DNA of 21,276 nt. It comes from DASYRX01 sp036003845. GTDB lineage: Bacteria > Gemmatimonadota > Gemmatimonadetes > Gemmatimonadales > Gemmatimonadaceae. The position numbers were made by a program, and so were the translations under genes. Below the pieces are notes generated by a model. That model did not search any database, was not told the origin of the DNA, and worked only from the letters and a program-made list of their open reading frames with translations. Where the stretch lies: positions 1 to 21,276 of the forward strand of contig DASYRX010000055.1 in NCBI GenBank assembly GCA_036003845.1, written 5' to 3'. Position 1 is the stretch's first letter; every line of letters begins with the position of its first letter. Below are positions 7,947 through 15,039 of this stretch, in pieces.

Positions 7947-9212
7947 GTGACCCACGAGTTGACGTTGGCCGACCGAGCGCGACTTCCTGTGCTCACCGCA
8001 CGCGGTGCAGTCGCCGAGCGCACGGTGGTTTCTATCGCGACAGCTGGTGCGGACATCCGCATTGGCGGTCGCGCTGTTGTGGTTGCGGCCGGCCCATGTG
8101 CCGTCGAAAACCGGGACATGCTGTTGAGCACTGCTCGGTCGGTCCGATCGGCGGGGGCTGTCATGTTGCGCGGTGGGGCATTCAAGCCTCGCACCTCGCC
8201 CTACTCCTTCCAGGGAATGGGGGCGGACGCCCTCGCCTTGCTCGCGGAAGCGCGCGAGCAGACCGGCCTTGCCGTCATTACCGAAGTGCTCGATCCACGG
8301 CACGTCGAGCTCGTGGCCGATCACGCGGACGCGCTGCAAGTCGGGGCGCGCAACATGCAAAACTTCGCGCTCCTGGCAGAAGTTGGCCGGTCATCGCGCC
8401 CCGTGCTGCTCAAGCGCGGGATGTCGGCCACGCTCGACGAGCTGCTCATGGCCGCGGAGCACATTATGGCCGGCGGCAACAGCCGAGTGATTCTCTGCGA
8501 ACGCGGCATCCGCACATTCGAGACGAAGACCCGGAACACGCTCGATGTGGCGGCGATTCCAGTCCTCAAACGCGAGACGCACCTGCCAGTCTTCGTCGAT
8601 CCGAGTCACGCGGGTGGACGAGCGCATCTGGTGAGTCCGCTCGCTCTGGCGGCCATCGCTGCGGGCGCCGACGGACTGATTATCGAAGTGCATCCGTCGC
8701 CAGCGTCAGCCCTCTCTGACGGTGAGCAGTCGCTGCCACCACGAGCATTCGCGACGCTCGTGCGGCAGGTGGCTGTCGTCGCCGGTGCCGTCGGCCGCGA
8801 AGTCGACGTCGGACGTCCACAAGCGCGAGCAGATGACGGCGACGAACAGCCTAACGAGGAATTGGAGGGCGGCACGGACGAGGTCACGGACCTCGCAGGC
8901 GTAGCGCTCCCCGCGCTGCTGGACGCGCTCGCCAGCGTTCGCGACGACATTCAGACGGTCGACCGCGAGATCATTTCGCTGCTCGCGCGTCGCGTGGCGT
9001 TAGGACGCCGCGCAGGTCGTGTCAAACGAGCAGCCGGCGTGTCCGTCGTAGATCCGATGCAAGAAGCGGCTGTGCTCGAACGTGCCCGTGAGTTGGCCGA
9101 AGCGGCTGGCCTTCCTTACCGCGATCTTCGCGCGCTGCTGCGCGGCATGATCGCGATCTCGCGCCGGGCGCAGCTCAACGACGAAGCCGCCGACGAAGCG
9201 GAGTCACGATGA
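7947..9212 (+). CDS. DAHP synthase (type I-beta) fused to C-terminal chorismate mutase
   Basis: A 421-residue bifunctional enzyme. The N-terminal domain makes 3-deoxy-D-arabino-heptulosonate 7-phosphate from PEP and erythrose 4-phosphate, the first shikimate step. The C-terminal AroQ-type domain converts chorismate to prephenate. Visible DAHP synthase signatures: GPCAVEN (metal ligand C51), LRGGAFKPRTSPYSFQG (75-90), ITEVLDPRH, LLKRGM (K156), DPSHAGG (H221), IIEVHP (E247) and SDGEQSL (D258). An acidic linker (about 285-315) joins it to the mutase (about 322-410), with R332, R349, K360 and Q408 as likely active-site residues. There is no N-terminal ferredoxin-like regulatory domain, so any feedback probably acts through the mutase, as known for C-terminal fusions such as that of Porphyromonas gingivalis. 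The GTG start at 7947 lacks a clear ribosome site. The stop overlaps the next ATG by ATGA. Confidence 0.92.
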   Translation: MTHELTLADRARLPVLTARGAVAERTVVSIATAGADIRIGGRAVVVAAGPCAVENRDMLLSTARSVRSAGAVMLRGGAFKPRTSPYSFQGMGADALALLAEAREQTGLAVITEVLDPRHVELVADHADALQVGARNMQNFALLAEVGRSSRPVLLKRGMSATLDELLMAAEHIMAGGNSRVILCERGIRTFETKTRNTLDVAAIPVLKRETHLPVFVDPSHAGGRAHLVSPLALAAIAAGADGLIIEVHPSPASALSDGEQSLPPRAFATLVRQVAVVAGAVGREVDVGRPQARADDGDEQPNEELEGGTDEVTDLAGVALPALLDALASVRDDIQTVDREIISLLARRVALGRRAGRVKRAAGVSVVDPMQEAAVLERARELAEAAGLPYRDLRALLRGMIAISRRAQLNDEAADEAESR

Positions 9213-10024
9213 CTTCGATAGCAGATCGCAACGACAGCGCTTCCCGCGGCAAGGCCGCGACAACAGATGGCAGAGAAGGTCGCGCGACAGATCAGGAAGC
9301 ACCGACAGATCGTATCTTTGCCGAACCGGCTCGGCAGATCGAGGATTTCGTCTTCGACGGCCGCACGGCCGGCGTCTTCGACGATATGCTCAGCCGCTCG
9401 GTGCCGTTCTACGCCGAGATCCAGCGCATGTCGGCCGAGTTGGCCGCGGACTTCGCGGTCCCAGGTACGAACTTGTACGACCTCGGTTGCTCGACGGGCA
9501 CGACGCTCGCTTCGCTCGACGGGCTCGTCGACCCATCCGTGCGCTTCGTCGGCATCGACGACTCTCGCCAGATGTTGGAAAAAGCGAAACAGAAACTCGG
9601 CGGCCTAACGCGGGGCCGAGAAATCGAGCTGCAATGCACCGATCTGCACGAGCTCAACCGCATCGAGAATGCGTCGGTCGTGATTCTCACCCTCACGCTG
9701 CAATTCGTGCGTCCGCTACACAGAGAACGGCTCGTGAAAACGATCTGCGCCGGGACGAATGAGCAAGGATGCCTCATTCTCGTTGAGAAGCTCACCGAAT
9801 CGGACACGCTCTTCAACCGCCTCTTTATCAAGTACTACTATGACATGAAGCGGCGGAACGGCTACTCGGAGCTGGAGATCGCGCAAAAGCGCGAGGCGCT
9901 CGAGAACGTGCTTATTCCGTATCGTGCCGAGGAGAACGAGAAACTGCTGCTTGAAGGCGGCTACCGCCGCGTGCAGCCGTTCTTCCAGTGGTACAACTTC
10001 GCGGGTGTCATCGCCGTCAAGTGA
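9209..10024 (+). CDS. cmoA: CmoA-like carboxy-S-adenosyl-L-methionine synthase
   Basis: A 271-residue Rossmann-fold methyltransferase-like protein that aligns along its length with E. coli CmoA, which turns SAM and prephenate into carboxy-SAM, normally for CmoB-dependent tRNA wobble uridine modification. Shared features: FVFDGRTAGVFDDMLSRSVP (47-66), SAM motif LYDLGCSTGTTL (89-100), VGIDDS, NASVVILTLTLQFVRP, then KRRNGYSELEIAQKREALEN (214-233), where R228 matches the carboxylate-binding Arg199 of E. coli. About 34 extra polar residues precede the conserved part. The ATG overlaps the upstream stop (ATGA), and GGAG lies five bases before it. No cmoB is visible in the window. The preceding gene makes prephenate, the co-substrate, which supports the assignment. 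Carboxy-SAM could serve tRNA modification or the membrane methyltransferase encoded next. Confidence 0.85.
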   Translation: MTSIADRNDSASRGKAATTDGREGRATDQEAPTDRIFAEPARQIEDFVFDGRTAGVFDDMLSRSVPFYAEIQRMSAELAADFAVPGTNLYDLGCSTGTTLASLDGLVDPSVRFVGIDDSRQMLEKAKQKLGGLTRGREIELQCTDLHELNRIENASVVILTLTLQFVRPLHRERLVKTICAGTNEQGCLILVEKLTESDTLFNRLFIKYYYDMKRRNGYSELEIAQKREALENVLIPYRAEENEKLLLEGGYRRVQPFFQWYNFAGVIAVK

Positions 10025-10809
10025 GCGACCAGAAAGCCTCCGAGCCGTCGCTGCTCGTTAGGTACGGGAACTTCCTGTTCCACTACAGGAACAAGCTCTT
10101 CCCGATCGTTCTGCTGGGGCTGTTTTTCACCTTCCGGCCAGTGCTGCTCCGGGGCGATTTGGGTCTCGATCGCTGGCTCGACTTAGCAGGCATTCTCGTG
10201 GCGCTCGCGGGGCAGATACTGCGCATCGCGGTCATCGGCTACGTCTATATCATCCGCGGCGGAAAGAACGAGCGCATTTACGCCGAGGATCTGGTCACTG
10301 GCGGCTTCTTCTCGCATTCACGGAATCCGCTCTATCTGGGCAATATCCTCGTGTTGCTCGGATTGTTCATGATTCACAACAACCCGTGGGTATACGCGAT
10401 CGGGGTCCCGTTCTTCTTGATCGGTTATGTCGCGATCGTCGCAGCCGAAGAAGCCTATCTGCGCGAGAAGTTTGCCGCGGCATACGACGCGTATGCCCGC
10501 GACGTCCCGCGTTGGTTTCCGAGACTCAAAGGGATCGCTGAGTCGATAGGCAGCATGACGTTCAACTGGCATCGTGTTGTGCTCAAGGAGTACGGCAGCA
10601 CGTTCGCGTGGACGTTAGGCGCGATCGTCCTCATGACCGCCGAAACGCTGATCTATTCGAGCTACCGTGAGAACGCGGTCTTCCTGAATACGCTGTGGAT
10701 ATGTCTCGCGATGCTGGCGATTGCGTACAGCACCGTGCGCTATCTCAAATTGACTCGCCGCCTGCGGATACCGCCGGCCCCACCGGCCTCAGCGGCTCCA
10801 AGCGCCTAA
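10021..10809 (+). CDS. Membrane methyltransferase of the isoprenylcysteine carboxyl methyltransferase (ICMT/PEMT) family
   Basis: A 262-residue integral membrane protein. GTG at 10021 overlaps the cmoA-like stop (GTGA), so translation is probably coupled. Hydrophobic spans lie near residues 27-40, 54-76, 104-118, 124-143, 195-212 and 222-238. The family signature is clear: GGFFSHSRNPLYLGNILVL (94-112) with the Arg-Asn-Pro-x-Tyr-x-Gly core, then EEAYLREKFAAAYDAYARDV (143-162) and RWFPRL, which form the SAM-binding C-terminal pattern of ICMT-like and PEMT-like enzymes. Members methylate lipids, prenylated or small hydrophobic substrates; the substrate here is unknown. Two further membrane spans after the catalytic core and a Pro/Ala tail are extra to the minimal family. 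The TAA stop sits in a CCTAACG motif. Third gene of the prephenate/carboxy-SAM operon. Confidence 0.8.
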   Translation: MSDQKASEPSLLVRYGNFLFHYRNKLFPIVLLGLFFTFRPVLLRGDLGLDRWLDLAGILVALAGQILRIAVIGYVYIIRGGKNERIYAEDLVTGGFFSHSRNPLYLGNILVLLGLFMIHNNPWVYAIGVPFFLIGYVAIVAAEEAYLREKFAAAYDAYARDVPRWFPRLKGIAESIGSMTFNWHRVVLKEYGSTFAWTLGAIVLMTAETLIYSSYRENAVFLNTLWICLAMLAIAYSTVRYLKLTRRLRIPPAPPASAAPSA

Positions 10810-11076
10810 CGGGATGCGCGTTGGATTAACGAAAGCTGTCAGACGCCAGACGACAGTCTAAAGCTGTCAGCAAGCAACTCAACTGTTAGCTAGGAACTGT
10901 TTCCTGGCAGCCGATAGCTTTAGTTCGCCTGTCTGAGGTCGCCACGAAGGATTCGTTTGATGGGCTCGACGCCGGGCGAAAGGCTGGTACAAAATACGCA
11001 CGAAAATTAGGCCATGGCGGGCCAGGCGTCCTGATGGGTACGTCCGGCGGCCTGTTGCATTTCAGGAGGGAATGCC
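10810..11076. repeat. Intergenic region with short direct and inverted repeats before doxX
   Basis: The 11-mer AAAGCTGTCAG occurs at 10832-10842 and again at 10860-10870. An imperfect inverted copy (CTGGCAGCCGATAGCTTTAG) is at 10904-10923. AACTGTT occurs twice between 10880 and 10902, with a small AGGAA/TTCCT hairpin between. Together they could fold as a multi-stem structure after the operon's stop, acting as transcript end or REP-like sequence. From 10925 to 11060 I see nothing assignable except presumed promoter sequence for the next gene, whose ribosome site GGAGGG is at 11065-11070. Confidence 0.5.
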
Positions 11077-11553
11077 ATGGCAGTCACCACGATCGCATCA
11101 AGGCGCTTCGATACGGCGCTCTTTGCTTTGCGTAGCGTCGTCGGCGCGATATTCATCGCGCACGGCGCACAAAAACTCTTTCAATTCGGACTTCCCGGCG
11201 TCATCGACGGCTTCGCGAAATCCGGAATTCCTTATCCGGAGATCGTTGGGCCGCTCGTGACGTACCTCGAGCTGATCGGCGGCGTCGCGCTGATACTCGG
11301 ATTCCTTACACGGCTCGTTGCGTTCGGTTTCGCGTGTGACATGATCGGTGCGATCATGTTCGTGCACCTGAAGAACGGACTCTTCCTGCCTAACGGTTTC
11401 GAGTTTGATTTGGTGATGTTCGCAGCCAGCTTTGCGCTCATTCTCACCGGAGCCGGCGGGCTGTCGCTCGATGCCATGTTCTCGCGTCGTCGCCTGATCG
11501 TTGAGGAGGCGCCGAGGTACGCGGCACCAGCCACGCCGCATTACGTCGCTTAA
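11077..11553 (+). CDS. DoxX family membrane protein
   Basis: A 158-residue protein with about four membrane segments. DoxX signatures are visible: FALRSVVGAIFIAHGAQKLF near the N-terminus, then ALILGFLTRLVAFGFACDMIGAI and the C-terminal FDLVMFAASFALILTGAGGLSLD. The family is found widely as small quinone- or redox-associated membrane proteins; the name comes from the thiosulfate:quinone oxidoreductase of Acidianus, but most bacterial members have no proven reaction. ATG at 11077 is preceded by CAGGAGGG at good spacing. It appears to be a single-gene unit, with a repeat-bearing region upstream and a strong hairpin after it. The last 25 residues (EEAPRYAAPATPHYVA end) are a polar tail. Confidence 0.85.
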   Translation: MAVTTIASRRFDTALFALRSVVGAIFIAHGAQKLFQFGLPGVIDGFAKSGIPYPEIVGPLVTYLELIGGVALILGFLTRLVAFGFACDMIGAIMFVHLKNGLFLPNGFEFDLVMFAASFALILTGAGGLSLDAMFSRRRLIVEEAPRYAAPATPHYVA

Positions 11554-11573
11554 ACGCGTGTAGGGCGGGCTGT

Positions 11574-11625
11574 AGCGACGGAGGTAGCGCGGATCACAAC
11601 GATTCGCCTACCTCCGTCGCTGTTT
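11574..11625 (+). terminator. Hairpin terminator after doxX
   Basis: A perfect 14-bp inverted repeat, AGCGACGGAGGTAG (11574-11587) and its complement (11608-11621), encloses a 20-nt loop and is followed by GTTTG. It lies 21 bases after the doxX stop. The U run is short, so it may act as a processing barrier as much as a terminator. Confidence 0.6.
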
Positions 11626-11670
11626 GAGGGGCGCTTGCGCGACAGAGTGTTTAGGATTCAGCCTGTTAGA

Positions 11671-12585
11671 ATGAATCGTCGTGCTGCGCTGCATCGGATC
11701 GGAGCCGGGATGGCTAGCATAATTGCGACGGGAAAGGCGACTGCGTTCAAGCCAGCACAGGCTGGAATGCTCACGCGCGCCATCCCGTCGTCCGGGAAAG
11801 TCGTCCCGGTCATAGGACTCGGCACGTGGCAGACGTTCGATGTGGGCACTTCTGCCGCCGCACGCGCGCCGCTTGAAAGCGTGCTGTCTGCCTTTGTCGA
11901 ATTGGGTGGAAAGGTGATCGACTCCTCGCCCATGTACGGCAGCTCGGAGCAGGTCGTCGGCGATCTTGTTGCCAAGCTCGCTCTGCGCTCGCAGCTCTTC
12001 CTGGCGACGAAAGTGTGGACGTCGGGGAAGGCGCGTGGCATCGAGCAGATGGAGGATTCGCTGCGGAAATTGCGCACGCGGAATATCGAGCTGATGCAAG
12101 TGCACAACCTGCTCGACGTGCGCACACACCTCGATACGCTGCGCGAGTGGAAGCGCGCGGGTCGCGTACGCTACATCGGCGTCACGCACTACACTGCAGG
12201 CAGCCATGACGATGTCGCGCGGCTCGTCGAGTCGGTGCCGATCGACTTCATTCAGATCAACTATTCGGTTAGCGAACGTGATGCTGAGCGTCGATTGTTG
12301 CCTTTGGCACGCGAGCGCGGAGTCGCTGTGATTGCCAACCGTCCATTCGCTGGGGGCGACTTGTTGCGGCGTCTGCGTGGTAAGCCGCTACCCGACTGGG
12401 CGGCCGACATCGACTGTGTGAGCTGGGCGCAGCTCCTGCTCAAGTTCGTGGTGGCGCATCCTGCGATCGCTTGCGCCATACCGGCGACGTCGCGCGTGGA
12501 GCATCTCCGCGATAACATGAAAGCAGGGTTCGGACGCTTACCTAACGAGGAGCTGCGGACTCGCATCGCCGCAGAGGTCACATGA
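11671..12585 (+). CDS. Aldo/keto reductase with likely Tat signal
   Basis: A 304-residue NADPH-type aldo/keto reductase of the TIM-barrel fold. The N-terminus MNRRAALHRIGAGMASIIAT has a twin-arginine pattern followed by a mild hydrophobic stretch, suggesting export through Tat; cleavage would fall near residue 25. The barrel starts at VPVIGLGTWQTF (45-56). The catalytic tetrad can be placed: D84 and Y89 in KVIDSSPMYGSSE, K114 in FLATKVW, H145 in IELMQVHN. INYSVSERDAERRLLPLARE and the C-terminal nucleotide-binding IPATSRVEHLRDNM are also typical. A longer frame begins at a TTG (11635), but ATG 11671 gives the Tat motif and is preferred, although its ribosome site is weak. The stop overlaps the start of the zinc-finger gene (ATGA), so the two are translationally coupled. 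Confidence 0.87.
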   Translation: MNRRAALHRIGAGMASIIATGKATAFKPAQAGMLTRAIPSSGKVVPVIGLGTWQTFDVGTSAAARAPLESVLSAFVELGGKVIDSSPMYGSSEQVVGDLVAKLALRSQLFLATKVWTSGKARGIEQMEDSLRKLRTRNIELMQVHNLLDVRTHLDTLREWKRAGRVRYIGVTHYTAGSHDDVARLVESVPIDFIQINYSVSERDAERRLLPLARERGVAVIANRPFAGGDLLRRLRGKPLPDWAADIDCVSWAQLLLKFVVAHPAIACAIPATSRVEHLRDNMKAGFGRLPNEELRTRIAAEVT

Positions 12586-12857
12586 CAGGCTGTCAGCACC
12601 TATCCGCCGTGCTGGATGTGGCTCCCCGGACGCCCAATGGCTGTGAGGAATGCCTCGCGGCCGGCAAGACCTGGGTGCACTTGCGACTCTGCCTAACGTG
12701 CGGGCACGTCGGCTGCTGTGACAACTCGCAGGGAAAGCACGCCACCAAGCATTACCACAGGTCGCAGCATCCGATCGTCCGCAGCTTGGAGCCAGGCGAA
12801 GACTGGGGCTGGTGTTACGTGGACGAGCTCTTCATGGAGCCGGCTCCGACGCCATAG
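12582..12857 (+). CDS. Stand-alone UBP-type zinc finger protein
   Basis: A 91-residue protein that is almost entirely one ZnF-UBP domain. The metal ligands are visible in order: C4 and H6 (GCQHL), C21 and C24 (GCEECLAAG), C37 and C40 (LRLCLTCGHVGCC), then GKHATKHYHRSQHPIV and the ending GEDWGWCYVDELF. In eukaryotes the domain binds the C-terminal Gly-Gly of free ubiquitin; bacterial stand-alone members are widespread, and their partner is not established. ATG 12582 overlaps the aldo/keto reductase stop (ATGA) and has GAGGT four bases upstream, so the pair is coupled. No ubiquitin-like, E1 or protease gene is visible in the window. A copy of CCTAACG (12692-12698) encodes the Leu-Thr in CLTCGH. 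Confidence 0.9.
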   Translation: MTGCQHLSAVLDVAPRTPNGCEECLAAGKTWVHLRLCLTCGHVGCCDNSQGKHATKHYHRSQHPIVRSLEPGEDWGWCYVDELFMEPAPTP

Positions 12858-13132
12858 CGGTCACTTGGCCGCGAGGCGGCGCAGCTCGTCTATACTCAGC
12901 GCCGAATCTCGCACCTCGCGGTCCGTAGACCACGCGTCCATTGGTTATTAGAGCAGCGCGATCGGCTCACCCAACACAACGCCGCCACTAGGCACAGATC
13001 TGCGACGCGCGAGAAGCACCACGATGAGCGATGAGCTGGCGGGCGAGTCGTTCAGATTCCTCGCCCGCCATGGCACCATCGACTTGCGTGTTTCGATATC
13101 CTGGCCGGCGCGCCGACTGGCGACGTCGCTCG
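12858..13132. other. 275-bp convergent intergenic region; possible small ORF remnant
   Basis: This lies between the plus-strand zinc-finger gene and the minus-strand ankyrin gene. A small GCCGC/GCGGC hairpin occurs near 12870-12881, without a U run. A 26-codon minus-strand frame at 12861-12941 translates to a protein-like C-terminal piece (DREVRDSALSIDELRRLAAK) but has no visible ribosome site. Other short frames on both strands overlap here without family resemblance. A CGTTAGG motif at 13131-13137 contains the ankyrin gene's stop. I see no firm gene. Confidence 0.35.
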
Positions 13133-14641
13133 TTAGGCATGACCGCCTTGCCGTAGCGCTTCGCGCACTGCATCGCTCGCCGACTCCGTCCTCGCCGGCA
13201 TCACAGCGCCAGCATCGAGCAGCGCGTTGACGACACCCACGTAGTCGCCAGTCTTGCACTTCCAGCTGTTTGTCGAGCCGTAGATCGCCCAATTGAGCGG
13301 AGTGCCATCGTAAGCGTCGCCTTTTACGTTGACCGCCGCCCCATGCTCGATCAGCTCGCGAGCGATCACCAGGTTACCGAGAAAGCCCGCCCAATGCAGT
13401 GCTGTCGCGTTCTCCTGCCCGCGCCCGTCAGTGGGCCACCCCGCGGCGAGCAGCAGCCGGACGGCAGTGACGTTTTCGTCCTGCGCCGCATCGACAAGCT
13501 TCCGGCGCATCGCGTTAGGTAAGTTCTTCGCGAGCCCCGGCCGCTCCGCAATCACCTTGCGCGCGAGCGCTTCGTCGCCGAGTCGCGCCGCGGCAACGAG
13601 CTTCACATCGTCCGGGCTGCGTTCGAGCAGGAGGCTCAGCACATCTTCGTGGCCGAAGTGCCGCGCGACCTCGTGCGCCGTGCGGTTGCGGTCCAGGCTC
13701 CACAAATAGATATGACCGCCAGCGAGCGCGCCGCGCACCGGCAAGTACTCGTCCGTCACGGTTGTGCGAACGACCGCCGGATCATTGTCCAGAAAGCGGC
13801 GCACGAGCTCGATGTCGCCGAGCGCTATGGCCATGAGAAAGTCAACCTTGGCTCCGCGCCTAACAAGATGCCGTGCGATCTCGGTGCGATCGCTGATCAT
13901 CCATTGCGCCGGCGTCCCTTCATGGTCCACGTCGATGGCGTCGATGTTGGCGCCGTTATCGAGCAAGTAATCCGCGATCTCGATCGATGACGCGAAGTGC
14001 AGCGGGGTCTGGCCATCGCCCCCGCGTGCGTGCACCACATCGGGGTTCGCGCTTACGATGGCGCGCAATTCATCCAGCTTTCCCAGATGCGCCGCCGAGT
14101 GCGCGTCCACGCGGGCGCCGCGACTGATGAGAAACTGTGCGAACTCAGGATCTGCGCTGTCGAGAACACCGAAGCTGCCGGGCGCCCAGTCGCTGCGCGC
14201 GTTGATGTCTGCGCCGAATTCGAGGAAGAGATCGACCATCTCCTTGTTCTTGCGTTGCGCGACAGCGCCGATCGGTCGACCGCCAAATGGGATCTCCGGC
14301 GCCGGATCGTTGATCTGCGCTCGAAGCGAAGCGTGGCGCTGGAGCAAGTCGCGCGCTTTCGCGACGTCGTCGCGTTGCACCGCGGCAATCAATGCCTTAC
14401 GCGGATTGGCCTCGGCCTCTAGCGATTCCACGTGCTCTTTGAGCGTGGTCCAGCTGGAGAATCCGTAGTCTCGCGCGACGACATGCTGCGCATCCGCGAG
14501 CTTCGCGTCAGCAGGAACAATGCCTAACGAGCGAAATCGCTCGGCGGCTGTGGGATCCTGCGCTTGGACGCTGTGAAGCAGCTCTTTGGCTTGCTTCTTC
14601 AGATGCTCGAGACTCGGTCGAGCGGGTAGGGCAGGGGACAT
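13133..14641 (-). CDS. Ankyrin-repeat protein with N-terminal helical leader domain
   Basis: A 502-residue predicted soluble protein. Residues about 10-75 (PSLEHLKKQAKELLHSVQAQDP, then ADAQHVVARDYGFSSWTTLKEHVES) form a leader often placed before ankyrin repeats in Acidobacteriota, Gemmatimonadota and Planctomycetota. Ankyrin repeats follow from about residue 80 to 480, with clear units such as DGQTPLHFASSIEIADYLLDNGANIDA, NATALHWAGFLGNLVIARELIEHGAAVN and DGTPLNWAIYGSTN. They are protein-protein binding scaffolds; no catalytic domain or signal peptide is visible, so a cytoplasmic binding role is inferred. The ATG at 14641 is preceded by an excellent AAGGAGGT. The TAA stop is inside a CCTAACG motif. 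The gene is monocistronic and divergent from the TauE-like gene across a repeat element. Confidence 0.88.
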   Translation of the reverse strand: MSPALPARPSLEHLKKQAKELLHSVQAQDPTAAERFRSLGIVPADAKLADAQHVVARDYGFSSWTTLKEHVESLEAEANPRKALIAAVQRDDVAKARDLLQRHASLRAQINDPAPEIPFGGRPIGAVAQRKNKEMVDLFLEFGADINARSDWAPGSFGVLDSADPEFAQFLISRGARVDAHSAAHLGKLDELRAIVSANPDVVHARGGDGQTPLHFASSIEIADYLLDNGANIDAIDVDHEGTPAQWMISDRTEIARHLVRRGAKVDFLMAIALGDIELVRRFLDNDPAVVRTTVTDEYLPVRGALAGGHIYLWSLDRNRTAHEVARHFGHEDVLSLLLERSPDDVKLVAAARLGDEALARKVIAERPGLAKNLPNAMRRKLVDAAQDENVTAVRLLLAAGWPTDGRGQENATALHWAGFLGNLVIARELIEHGAAVNVKGDAYDGTPLNWAIYGSTNSWKCKTGDYVGVVNALLDAGAVMPARTESASDAVREALRQGGHA

Positions 14642-14809
14642 ACGACCTCCTTCTATGCGCCCGGTGTCCGCTCAGCCTGGGCAGAAGGGAGGTGTCAGCT
14701 CGGAGATACGTCGAGCGCAGGTGGGATCATCCCTTTCCGCGGACGGGGTGCACCCTGTGTGCAAATCTAGGTTAAGCGCGGTGGCTGCAGGGTGCAAGGC
14801 CGGGCGTTC
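14642..14809. promoter_or_regulatory. Upstream region of the ankyrin gene
   Basis: It holds the strong ribosome site of the ankyrin gene (14642-14655) and a 9-bp inverted repeat, TGCACCCTG (14749-14757) with CAGGGTGCA (14788-14796), which could be an operator or hairpin. No confident -35/-10 pair is seen. It runs into the palindromic element starting at about 14810. Confidence 0.35.
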
Positions 14810-14811
14810 AA

Positions 14812-14995
14812 GAGCGTCGACGGCGTCATGAGTTAGGAGGCAACGACGTAAACCGGTCCGCACGCGTAGTCGTTAAGATCGTCAACAACGTTAGGCAGTC
14901 CCAGCTGTGCACATTCACGCGCTTGACGTGTTAACGCCGCGCGTTAGGTCCCGTTTTACGCTTCTGCTTCTTAACTCATGACGCTGTCGACGTTC
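14812..14995. repeat. Palindromic intergenic element, copy A (MITE/REP-like)
   Basis: About 184 bp with terminal inverted repeats of roughly 43 bp: the left end (14812-14854, GAGCGTCGACGGCGTCATGA then GTTAGGAGGC) pairs with the right end (14953-14995), with most positions matching. It shares with copy B at 18590-18773 the same length, both ends and an internal 29-bp block (14871-14899) that differs from copy B (18647-18675) at one base. It carries two CGTTAGG motifs (14889, 14942). It has no coding capacity. It lies between divergent genes (ankyrin and TauE-like), so it may affect their promoters. A non-autonomous transposable element or a structured regulatory repeat are both possible. Confidence 0.75.
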
Positions 14996-15039
14996 GTCCG
15001 ACGTCATCGTAGATTTACGCTACTTCAAACGCCACAACT

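Noticed and set aside
7403..8719. Long plus-strand open frame of 438 codons
   Set aside because: Arg/Ser-rich translation overlapping the well-supported DAHP synthase gene in another frame; a high-GC shadow.
12948..13292. Overlapping short frames that might be a toxin-antitoxin pair
   Set aside because: Most of the frame is antisense to the ankyrin gene; no known toxin or antitoxin pattern, and none has a ribosome site.
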